The translations under genes were made by a program, and so were the position numbers. Shown here piece by piece: positions 10,388 through 18,795 of a DNA stretch of 64,000 nt. Numbering within the stretch: the stretch's first letter is position 1; the number at the start of each line of letters is the position of its first letter. Source of the DNA: Actinomycetota bacterium (GTDB lineage Bacteria > Actinomycetota > Acidimicrobiia > Spongiisociales > UBA5794); assembly GCA_013151445.1 (NCBI GenBank), contig JAADIG010000137.1, forward strand, positions 1 through 64,000, read 5' to 3'. The notes below the pieces were generated by a model. The model was not told the DNA's origin and searched no databases. It was given only the letters and a program-made list of their open reading frames with translations.

Positions 10388-11545
10388 GTGGAAATCGAGA
10401 TCGGCATTGCCAAGTCAGGTCGACGAGCCTGGGGCTTCGACGATATAGCAATCGTGCCATCACGGCGGACCCGTGATCCCGAGGACATCAACCTGTCATG
10501 GGAGATTGATGCCTTCACGTTCGACCTTCCGATGATGGCTTCGGCGATGGACTCGGCGGTGTCGCCGACCACTGCCGTTGCGATCGGCAAACTCGGTGGA
10601 GTCGGCGTGCTCAACCTTGAGGGTCTCTGGACCCGGTACGAGGATCCTTCCGCGGCCTACGCAGAGATCGCAGCCGCCACCCCCGAGGATGCGACCCGCA
10701 CCATTCAAAGGGTGTACCAGGCCGAGGTCAACCCCGATCTGATCACCCAACGCGTGCAGGAGATCAAGGAAGCCGGGGTACTCGCCGCAGCCAGCCTGAC
10801 GCCGCAGAACGTTTCCAGGTACTACGACTACGCAGTCGCTGGTGGCCTCGACATCCTCGTTATCCAGGGGACCGTTGTCTCCGCCGAGCATGTTTCCACG
10901 AAGTCGGAACCGCTCGACCTGTTCAAGTTCATCGGTGGTGCCGATCTTCCTGTCATTGTTGGCGGTTGTGCGTCCTACGCCGGCGCCTTACATTTGATGA
11001 GGACCGGAGCGGTTGGCGTCCTCGTCGGTGTTGGCCCCGGGGCAGCGTGCACCTCTCGCGGTGTGCTTGGTATCGGTGTCCCACAGGCAACTGCCATTGC
11101 CGATGCCGCGGGCGCTCGGATCCGTTACCTTGAAGAAACCGGTCGGTACGTTCACGTCATTGCGGACGGTGGAATGCGGACCGGCGGCGATGTCGCCAAG
11201 GCGATTGCATGCGGTGCCGATGCCGTGATGCTCGGCTCGCCGATTACTGCTGCCGAGGAGGCGCCCGCCCAGGGTTACCACTGGGGCATGGCAACCTTCC
11301 ACCCGGAGTTACCACGGGGAACCCGGGTCCAGACGGGACGCCTCGGGACGCTGCGCAACATTCTGGTAGGTCCGGCGCATGAAAACGATGGTCGGCGGAA
11401 TCTCTTTGGTGCGCTGCGTGTTTCGATGGCCACGACTGGGTATGCAAACGTGAAGGAATTCCAGAAGGCCGAGGTCATGGTGGCGCCGGCGATTCAGACC
11501 GAGGGCAAGCATCTCCAGCAGACTCAGCACGTCGGGATGGGGTAG
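10388..11545 (+). CDS. guaB3: GuaB3 family IMP dehydrogenase-related protein
   Basis: [34 protein letters not shown]...[11 protein letters not shown]..., no CBS domains, next to guaA. Confidence 0.88.
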   Translation: MEIEIGIAKSGRRAWGFDDIAIVPSRRTRDPEDINLSWEIDAFTFDLPMMASAMDSAVSPTTAVAIGKLGGVGVLNLEGLWTRYEDPSAAYAEIAAATPEDATRTIQRVYQAEVNPDLITQRVQEIKEAGVLAAASLTPQNVSRYYDYAVAGGLDILVIQGTVVSAEHVSTKSEPLDLFKFIGGADLPVIVGGCASYAGALHLMRTGAVGVLVGVGPGAACTSRGVLGIGVPQATAIADAAGARIRYLEETGRYVHVIADGGMRTGGDVAKAIACGADAVMLGSPITAAEEAPAQGYHWGMATFHPELPRGTRVQTGRLGTLRNILVGPAHENDGRRNLFGALRVSMATTGYANVKEFQKAEVMVAPAIQTEGKHLQQTQHVGMG

Positions 11546-11550
11546 CGGGG

Positions 11551-13113
11551 ATGGCATCCCCCGCCGGACAGGCGTCGACCGGAGACTTCGACAAAATTAT
11601 CGTGATCGATTTTGGCGCCCAGTACGCCCAACTGATCGCCCGTCGGGTTCGCGAAGCTCATGTCTTTTCGGAAATCGTTCCACGAGATATTTCGGCGCAA
11701 CAGGTCCGTGACCGTGGCCCTGTCGGGATCATTCTTTCCGGCGGTCCGGCCTCGGTGTACGTTGACGGGGCACCGGAGCTCGATCCCGAGATTTTTGAAC
11801 TTGGCATACCGATCCTCGGGATTTGTTACGGGCATCAGGTCATGGCGCAGGCGCTCGGTGGGGTGGTCGAAAGCAACGATGTCGCCGAATACGGGCGGAC
11901 CGAAATCTCAGTGGAACCAGGATCCGCGATCTTCCGCGACCTTCCCGACCGCCAGGATGTGTGGATGAGTCATCGCGACGCTGTTGTCCGGGCCCCCGAA
12001 GGTTTCGATGTCGTTGCCACCACCGCGGACTCACCGGTTGCCGCGATGGCGAATCGGGAACGACAGCTCTATGGCGTCCAGTTTCATCCCGAGGTCGGTC
12101 ATACACCGCGCGGCCAAGAGCTGTTCAAGAACTTTCTCTACAACGTGTGTGATGTTCGGCCGAACTGGACCCACGTGAGCATCATCGAACGTTCGGTGGA
12201 GGCAGTACGCGAGGCCGTGGGCGACGCCCAGGTTATCTGCGGACTCTCCGGAGGGGTCGACTCATCGGTCGCGGCGGCCCTCGTCCATAAGGCGATCGGT
12301 GACCAGCTGGTGTGTGTGTTTGTGGATCACGGCCTCATGAGGGAGGGGGAGGCCGAGCAGGTCGAAGCAACCTTCGGTGCGGCCTTCCACATGAATCTCA
12401 TCCACGTCAAGGTCCAGGACCGGTTTCTTGACCGCCTCGCCGGCGTGACCGACCCTGAGGAGAAACGCAAGGCTATCGGTGAAACCTTTATCCGCGTGTT
12501 CGAGGAGGTGGCGGCCGACATCGACGGCGCCCGGTTCCTCGTGCAGGGAACCCTCTATCCAGACGTCATCGAATCTGGAACCAAGGATGCGGCAAAGATC
12601 AAGTCTCATCACAACGTTGGTGGCCTTCCCGACGATATGACCTTCGAACTTATTGAGCCGCTGCGCGACCTATTCAAGGACGAGGTGCGGGCGATCGGCG
12701 AGGAACTCGGTCTCCCCGCGGAAATCGTGCAACGTCAACCGTTCCCCGGTCCCGGCCTCGGAGTTCGTATCATCGGTGAGGTGACGAGAGAGCGGCTCGA
12801 CATCTTACGCGCCGCGGACGTAATCGTCCTTGAAGAAGTTCGGCGCGCCGGGCTCTACAACGAACTGTGGCAATCGTTTGCGGTCCTGCCAGCGATTCGT
12901 TCGGTCGGCGTTCAGGGAGACGAACGCACCTATGCCTACCCGATAGTGATCCGTGCGGTCACGAGCGACGATGCAATGACCGCCGACTGGGCTCGGATCC
13001 CGTTCGATGTTCTCGAACGGATGTCGTCCCGAGTCATCAACGAGGTACCTGGGATCAACCGGGTGACCTACGACATCACATCGAAACCCCCCGGTACCAT
13101 TGAGTGGGAGTAG
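11551..13113 (+). CDS. guaA: GMP synthase (glutamine-hydrolysing)
   Basis: GATase [15 protein letters not shown]-loop [16 protein letters not shown]-terminal [18 protein letters not shown]. Confidence 0.98.
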   Translation: MASPAGQASTGDFDKIIVIDFGAQYAQLIARRVREAHVFSEIVPRDISAQQVRDRGPVGIILSGGPASVYVDGAPELDPEIFELGIPILGICYGHQVMAQALGGVVESNDVAEYGRTEISVEPGSAIFRDLPDRQDVWMSHRDAVVRAPEGFDVVATTADSPVAAMANRERQLYGVQFHPEVGHTPRGQELFKNFLYNVCDVRPNWTHVSIIERSVEAVREAVGDAQVICGLSGGVDSSVAAALVHKAIGDQLVCVFVDHGLMREGEAEQVEATFGAAFHMNLIHVKVQDRFLDRLAGVTDPEEKRKAIGETFIRVFEEVAADIDGARFLVQGTLYPDVIESGTKDAAKIKSHHNVGGLPDDMTFELIEPLRDLFKDEVRAIGEELGLPAEIVQRQPFPGPGLGVRIIGEVTRERLDILRAADVIVLEEVRRAGLYNELWQSFAVLPAIRSVGVQGDERTYAYPIVIRAVTSDDAMTADWARIPFDVLERMSSRVINEVPGINRVTYDITSKPPGTIEWE

Positions 13114-13115
13114 GC

Positions 13116-13529
13116 ATGTCTGGCGCATTCCACCTCGCGTTTCCTGTCACTGATATTGAGTCGACACGGGCGTTCTATCGAGATGTTCTCGGGTGTCGCG
13201 TTGGCCGCGAGACGGACCATTGGATCGACATTGACTTCTTTGGCAATCAAATCTCGGCGCACGTCACGACCGTGGTCGAACCAGCAATGACATCTGAAGT
13301 TGACGGAATCGATGTCCCGCTGCGTCATCTCGGGGCGGTGCTGGACTCCGAAACATGGCGGGCCCTTGGTGAGCGGATAGCCGCTCACGGGGTACCGTTT
13401 CTCATAGCGCCCACCATCCGATTCGAGGGCAAACCAGGAGAGCAGGGGACCATGTTCATCCTGGACCCATCGGGCAACGGCATCGAATTCAAGACCTTCA
13501 CGCACAGCGACGAGGTCTTTGCCGCGTAA
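13116..13529 (+). CDS. VOC (glyoxalase/dioxygenase-fold) protein
   Basis: HLAFPVTDIESTRAFYRDVLGCRVGRETDHWIDIDFFGNQISAHV. Confidence 0.85.
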   Translation: MSGAFHLAFPVTDIESTRAFYRDVLGCRVGRETDHWIDIDFFGNQISAHVTTVVEPAMTSEVDGIDVPLRHLGAVLDSETWRALGERIAAHGVPFLIAPTIRFEGKPGEQGTMFILDPSGNGIEFKTFTHSDEVFAA

Positions 13530-13593
13530 CATTCGGCGAACCGCCGAGGACGCGAACAGACAGCACCCATCACTGCGTGCGTACTATCTCCCG

Positions 13594-14580
13594 ATGATCC
13601 GCCCGTATCGCCCGCTCCTTTATGCCCTGGCTGCCCTTGGCGGATTTGCGGTGCTGTTCATCGGAGCCGGATTGGCGGGGTGGTGGACACCGGCCGCCAA
13701 CGAACAGGCAATCGGAGAGATCTCGCGATGGTGCGAGCGGGTCGCGGGCGGGATTCTGCGGGAACCGTCGAACACACTGGGGAACCTCGGATTCATCGTT
13801 GTGGGGTTGTCGATGTTTGCCGTCCTCGCCCGGGATACCGCCCGTGGAAAGGACCAAAACAACCGATTCATTGGAAATCAACGCACCGCCCTCCTCTATG
13901 CCTCCGCGGTAGTCTTTCTCGGTCCAGGCTCGATGGTCATGCATGGAAGCCACACCTTTTTCGGGGCATGGCTGGACAACCTATCGATGATTGCCTACAT
14001 CCTCATCCCCTGGTTGTTCAACCTTGGGATCCTCGGTCGCTGGAGGGACCGCAGATTCTTCGGTGTTTACGGGTCGATCTTGGCGGCATACGCCGTTGGG
14101 TATTGGACGCTCGGTTCCGATCTCGGTATCGGCCTTGACCTCTTCGGGCTGTCGATTGCCCTCTGGGTTATTTCCGAGGTGTTGTATCGATTCTGGTCGC
14201 CAACAATGCGGTGGGCTTCTGGCCTGGTCGGGTTCGTCGTAGCGATCGTCTTTGGGATCACACCCGCGGTGATTGTGAACGAGTTCTCCCAATACTGGTG
14301 GGTCGTCTTGTTCTGGGTCCCGTCGATGTTTGCAACACACCCACCGGTCACGCGCCGTCGTTACACCCCGTGGTATTGGGCCGGATTCGGGTTCTTCCTC
14401 GTTGCGTATGCGATATGGACGACGGGTGTTCCCGAAAGCGCACGCTGCAACCCGGATTCGATCTTCCAGGCCCATGCCGGATGGCATCTCCTGACCGCGT
14501 TAGCGACCTGGGCATTCTTCAAGTTCCTGAGAACCGAACATCGTATCGGGGCGGTCGCCAATGAGCCGACAACGACATGA
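13594..14580 (+). CDS. Multi-pass membrane protein with ceramidase/CREST-like motifs
   Basis: CERVAGGILREPSNTLGNLGFIVVGL, MHGSHTFFGAWLDNLSM, HAGWHLLTALATWAFFKFL. Confidence 0.6.
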   Translation: MIRPYRPLLYALAALGGFAVLFIGAGLAGWWTPAANEQAIGEISRWCERVAGGILREPSNTLGNLGFIVVGLSMFAVLARDTARGKDQNNRFIGNQRTALLYASAVVFLGPGSMVMHGSHTFFGAWLDNLSMIAYILIPWLFNLGILGRWRDRRFFGVYGSILAAYAVGYWTLGSDLGIGLDLFGLSIALWVISEVLYRFWSPTMRWASGLVGFVVAIVFGITPAVIVNEFSQYWWVVLFWVPSMFATHPPVTRRRYTPWYWAGFGFFLVAYAIWTTGVPESARCNPDSIFQAHAGWHLLTALATWAFFKFLRTEHRIGAVANEPTTT

Positions 14581-14606
14581 TGCCCCGGTCGGACCGAGGC
14601 ATCATG
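14577..14606. terminator. Hairpin terminator candidate after the membrane protein
   Basis: ATGATGCCcCGGTC-gg-ACCGaGGCATCAT. Confidence 0.55.
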
Positions 14607-14656
14607 GGTTAGAGGTCTATCGTCCTCGTTGTTGAATCCGCTGACATGTGACCAAA

Positions 14657-14764
14657 GGGTTGCGGTCGGGTGAGCCACCGTCGGCCGAGAAGATAGCCAA
14701 ACGTGGCAAGTACATCTGACCGGAGACTGTCAGGTGCACCGGGTTGTTTTGCCGACCGCAACCC
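14657..14764. other. Interrupted 13-bp inverted repeat enclosing smaller stems
   Basis: GGGTTGCGGTCGG (14657-14669) / CCGACCGCAACCC (14752-14764); interior GCCAC/GTGGC and CTGAC/GTCAG. Confidence 0.45.
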
Positions 14765-14783
14765 GTCGGTTCTTGCCCCGGCC

Positions 14784-17267
14784 TCAGGGAGCCAGGTTTC
14801 TTGGAGCGAATGACATGGTTTCCTTCAGGTCGGTGGTGCCGATCTTCTTCACGGTCCCGGCCCCGAGTTTGAAGTTGTTCCGCAAGCTCAATGGCTGGAG
14901 ACTCGTGTCTGCGGACGTGATGGCGTTCGTCTCGCTGCCGGGGAAGTTCATGTAACTGAACGTCACCCCGGGTGGGACGATGTCAGATACATACGCAACC
15001 GCAGAGAACGATCCAGTGACACGCTCGCCGACCGGGCTCAACACGTTCTCGGACGTGATGCTCAGTAGGTCACCTGATTCAACACCCCACGCTTGGGCAT
15101 CTTCGGGGCTTACCTCAAGGAAGTTGGCGGGCCAACGCTCGGTGGACAACTCTCGGCGGACGTTGTCCGAGAGGTTGTTCCAGAGTGCGTTGACTCTTCC
15201 GTTCAACACCCATACCTGGCCATCGAGTGGTTTGAGGATGGCGTTGCGCTCATCGACCGATTCCCAGTCGGGGAACACGAAGTTCGCCTTCTTGGAATCC
15301 GTCTTGAACTTCAGATCGGAATGGAGTCGTTCCGTCCCGACGAGCTCCCCACCCTCATTCTTGATCGGTGTCTGGATACCGGTCGTGCCGTACGTCTTGA
15401 GGAGGTCGTGACCGCGCATGCCATCGGCCTGCGCCTTCTTGACCAGCTCCTCAAAGTTTCGGCGACCGCCCGCGGACTTTGGTGCCGCTTCTTCGAAGAT
15501 TTCGTTGGTGTCCTTCCAATCGAATCCTTCGAAACCCATCTTCTTTGCCACGGCAGCGAAGATCTGCCAGTCCGGCTTTGCATCACCGGGGGGATCCATG
15601 ATCTTCTCGTAGAGACGAAGGCGACGTTCGGCGTTGTTGCGGGTGAAGTCATCTTCACCCCATGTTGCCGCCGGCAAGATGATGTCGGCGACACCAGTCG
15701 AACCGTTTGCGTACGCTTCCTGGTGGACAATCACGGTGCCACCCTGGTCCATGCGGTCCTTCAGTTGCGCAAGTGTGCGTTCGTACTCGACCGTGTCGAC
15801 GGGGTCCCCAATGCTGATCAGCTCGTTGACCCGGCGACGCATGTCCTGGGATGCACCCATTGCACCGATCCAGTTGGTGCCAATGATCCAGCGGAACCGG
15901 GTGTTGCCCTCATAGAGCCACCGTTCGGTGTCCATCTCGACCTTTTGCTCCGGTGTTTCGAAGAAATGAGGCGACTTGTCCTTCGGATACCCCGCCGCCT
16001 TTTGCCCGCCGCGTTGGTGTCCACCCATACGACCGGTGGCACGGCCCGGGCGTCCGGTTGCTCCAAGGACAAGTCCCAGGTTTCCGATCGCCGCCGTGTT
16101 CTCGTAGTTGTGGGACCAGTACACGCCCTTTTCGAACAACACCATTGTCTTGGGGCGGTCGAAACCGCCTCCGGTCATGAGCTCGGCGGCCCTGATGAGC
16201 TTCTCGACCGGCACACCAGTGATCTCGGAAGCACGATCGAGTTCGAATGCGGGTTGGGCGTCCAGGTCGGCCCTGAGGCCGTCGAAGGAACGTCCGAAGC
16301 GGGCTCGACGCCACTTGCCTTCCGCCGCAACCTCGTCGGTTGATGCGATGTAGGCGTCGATGAATTCGGTATCTTGCCAACCCTGATCAATGATGTACTT
16401 CACCAGCGCGCTGTACAGGACAACGTCGGTGCCCGGTTTGATCTGGAGGTGGATTCCGCCGTTGTTCTCCGCGTAATTTGCAGTGAACGTCCGGCGCGGA
16501 TCCACGTAGATGATCTTTGCCCCACCGGCTACCTGCCATGTTGTAAACCGGACTGTCTTCGTTTCATACGGATCTGATCCGGAGATGAAGATGACGTCGG
16601 CTTCCTTGTCATCGGCGAAGCTCGACCCGAATGCGTCGATGCCGCAATCGGAGAGTCCCGGCACGTCATCACCCTCGGCGGGTGCATGGTGGGGTGAGTA
16701 GTTCGGTGTTCCGATCATGCCAAGACCGAGCTTTGACGCAGCAAAAACGTTCTCGTAGAACTGGTACGAGTAAATCTTCACACCCCATGCCAGTTCGTCC
16801 CACGTCTCGATCGTGTAGGTCGAGAGTGCGGCGACCAGATCGGTTGCCATTTCCCACGAGATGGGAACGTGGTCACCGTTGACCTTGAGCAGCGGTGTCT
16901 TGAACCGGTCCGACGTTGGTCCGTCGGCGCGGTAGAGCTTTTGGGCGAGGGCACCGCCGCGCACCGAGTGGGTGCCACCAAGGTTGACTGCCTCGGTCTC
17001 GTAGTCGGGCATGATGATGACGTTCGTGGCGACACCCTTGATGTCAACAACGGTGTGCATGTTTTCAGATACCCAACGTCCCGATAGCGGTGACGTGGGG
17101 AGGTCGACACTTAGGGCGTTGTCAGCGGCGGTCGTTCCACCCTGGGAACCGACCGGCCACATCAGGACTTTATAACCACACGCCACGGGGCAGTATTCGC
17201 AGCAGATCTGCTTGACCTCGGCATCCACAGGAGGGATGGGGACGAGTGATGGCAATGCGCTGTTCAT
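14784..17267 (-). CDS. Arsenite-oxidase-like (Aio/Idr clade) molybdopterin oxidoreductase, large subunit
   Basis: N-terminal C-x2-C-x3-C (CEYCPVAC), ADVIFISGSDPYETKT, GRMGGHQRGGQ, EGFDWK; 827 aa, AioA-sized; Rieske partner upstream. Confidence 0.75.
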   Translation of the reverse strand: MNSALPSLVPIPPVDAEVKQICCEYCPVACGYKVLMWPVGSQGGTTAADNALSVDLPTSPLSGRWVSENMHTVVDIKGVATNVIIMPDYETEAVNLGGTHSVRGGALAQKLYRADGPTSDRFKTPLLKVNGDHVPISWEMATDLVAALSTYTIETWDELAWGVKIYSYQFYENVFAASKLGLGMIGTPNYSPHHAPAEGDDVPGLSDCGIDAFGSSFADDKEADVIFISGSDPYETKTVRFTTWQVAGGAKIIYVDPRRTFTANYAENNGGIHLQIKPGTDVVLYSALVKYIIDQGWQDTEFIDAYIASTDEVAAEGKWRRARFGRSFDGLRADLDAQPAFELDRASEITGVPVEKLIRAAELMTGGGFDRPKTMVLFEKGVYWSHNYENTAAIGNLGLVLGATGRPGRATGRMGGHQRGGQKAAGYPKDKSPHFFETPEQKVEMDTERWLYEGNTRFRWIIGTNWIGAMGASQDMRRRVNELISIGDPVDTVEYERTLAQLKDRMDQGGTVIVHQEAYANGSTGVADIILPAATWGEDDFTRNNAERRLRLYEKIMDPPGDAKPDWQIFAAVAKKMGFEGFDWKDTNEIFEEAAPKSAGGRRNFEELVKKAQADGMRGHDLLKTYGTTGIQTPIKNEGGELVGTERLHSDLKFKTDSKKANFVFPDWESVDERNAILKPLDGQVWVLNGRVNALWNNLSDNVRRELSTERWPANFLEVSPEDAQAWGVESGDLLSITSENVLSPVGERVTGSFSAVAYVSDIVPPGVTFSYMNFPGSETNAITSADTSLQPLSLRNNFKLGAGTVKKIGTTDLKETMSFAPRNLAP

Positions 17268-17968
17268 GTGTTGTCTCCGACGAGTTGGGATCCTTCGAGT
17301 GTGTTGGCATAGCCATAAACCAGGCGGAACACGCCGTCGGCAGCAACATCACCGGAATCGTTGACGCTCAGCAAAACCTGGGGAAGGTTCTGTGTTGCCT
17401 GGCCCATGGAGACGACACCACCATGGACGAGGTCGAACGTCGTGTAGTGACACGGGCAGGGTCCCAGCACCTTGTATTCATGTTTGTAGTCGGGAACGGT
17501 GCACCCCATGTGGGTGCAGATTCGGCTGAACGCAACAATGTCTTCGTCGGGTCCAACACCGCCGATGACCGGCTCACCCATCTTCACGAGGATGTTTGAC
17601 TGTCCAACCTGTGGATAGTCAAAGTTGATCGGTACGCCGTCCTTGAGGTCGGCAAGATTCGTCACCGTGATGCTCGGAAAGAATCCGACCATCGCGGCAC
17701 TCGCATCAACTTCGGGCGCCATGGTCGTAGTCGTGACGGGTGCCGTTGTGGGTGGTGTGCCAGTGTCTGGCGGTGTTGTGGGCGCGACCACAACCGTCTC
17801 GCCATCGCTTGCGATTGTCATCGGGATCAGAACCCCGATTGCGGCGACTGCACCGCCCGCCATACCGGCGAAGAAAAACTCTCGACGCGTAAGTCCCAAG
17901 ATGAACCCTCTCCTCGTTTCCAGCCAAGGTACGAATTTCGTAGATTCCCGGTTAGGGCCGAACGGCAC
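17264..17968 (-). CDS. Rieske 2Fe-2S small subunit with Tat signal (AioB-like); start uncertain, possible TTG at 17899
   Basis: LTRREFFFAGMAGGAVAAIG twin-Arg signal; Rieske CTHMGC...CPCHYTTFD. Confidence 0.78.
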   Translation of the reverse strand: MPFGPNRESTKFVPWLETRRGFILGLTRREFFFAGMAGGAVAAIGVLIPMTIASDGETVVVAPTTPPDTGTPPTTAPVTTTTMAPEVDASAAMVGFFPSITVTNLADLKDGVPINFDYPQVGQSNILVKMGEPVIGGVGPDEDIVAFSRICTHMGCTVPDYKHEYKVLGPCPCHYTTFDLVHGGVVSMGQATQNLPQVLLSVNDSGDVAADGVFRLVYGYANTLEGSQLVGDNT

Positions 17969-18013
17969 TAGTGGGCGACTGGCTGGTGATGTTTCCTAGG
18001 ATATCAAGAGAAC

Positions 18014-18029
18014 GTCCTCGAACAAGGAC
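18014..18029. promoter_or_regulatory. Dyad in the divergent aioB-like / cytochrome c intergenic region
   Basis: GTCCTCG-aa-CAAGGAC. Confidence 0.4.
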
Positions 18030-18066
18030 ATTGAATTCGTGTTTTCGAAGAGGGAAGTGTGCCTGG

Positions 18067-18585
18067 ATGGCTGACGAGCAAACTGACGAGATGCAGGTAT
18101 CCAAGGGAGGTTGGATCGCTCTCGGCGCCTTTGCCGGGATCGCGGCAACCGTTGCGGTCGGGCTTATCGCCCTTGCGGTAGTCGTAGGTACGTCTGATAG
18201 TTCCGATGCTGTTGCATCATCTCCGACCTCAACCGTTGCTGTCACCACGACGGTGGTTACCTCATCGGAACCGGTTGCGTCGGGTGGAGGTACTGCCCTC
18301 GATGGGGACGCCGGCAACGGTGAGGCACTTTACGGTGCGTCGTGTGCCGCGTGCCACGCCGCGGGCGCTGTCGGTGTCCCGGGTCTCGGGAAACCACTCG
18401 TCGGTTCGGACTTCATCGACACGCTCGCCGATTCAGAGTTGGTTGCGTTCATCTCCGTCGGTCGTGATCCCTCGGACCCGGCGAATACGACCGGTGTTGG
18501 TATGCCGCCAAAAGGTGGCAACCCGTCGTTGAACGATGCAGACCTGGCGGACATCGTCGCCTACATTCGCTCCCTCAACCCGTAG
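18067..18585 (+). CDS. Membrane-anchored monoheme cytochrome c
   Basis: N-terminal TM helix; GEALYGASCAACHAAG heme motif; later Met in VGMPPKGG. Confidence 0.85.
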   Translation: MADEQTDEMQVSKGGWIALGAFAGIAATVAVGLIALAVVVGTSDSSDAVASSPTSTVAVTTTVVTSSEPVASGGGTALDGDAGNGEALYGASCAACHAAGAVGVPGLGKPLVGSDFIDTLADSELVAFISVGRDPSDPANTTGVGMPPKGGNPSLNDADLADIVAYIRSLNP

Positions 18586-18611
18586 GTTCGTACTCCACGT
18601 CGAGTAAGAAC

Positions 18612-18652
18612 GAACCCGCTCCGAGCCTCCGCTCGGAGCGGGTTCTCCTTTG
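18612..18652 (+). terminator. Intrinsic terminator of the cytochrome c gene
   Basis: GAACCCGCTCCGAGC-ctcc-GCTCGGAGCGGGTTC-TCCTTT; 15-bp perfect stem. Confidence 0.88.
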
Positions 18653-18795
18653 GGCACCGGTCACCGTCGTTGCGCCGGCCAGGATATGGCATTTACCGTG
18701 CTGAGGACGCCTCGAATATGTGTTTGAAGCCTTAAGGGCTGGAGTTCTGGGGTCGATAGACAGAACGTGGCAATCAAGCAGAAAGATTCGGTTAC

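Noticed and set aside
14718-14740. CTGACCGGAGACTGTCAGG resembling a cobalamin-riboswitch B12 box
   Set aside because: Only a partial match, in a convergent 3' region with no downstream gene to regulate; other riboswitch elements not recognised.
15093-16343. 416-aa plus-strand ORF opposite the AioA-like gene
   Set aside because: Antisense shadow ORF; the minus-strand protein has clear motifs and partner genes.
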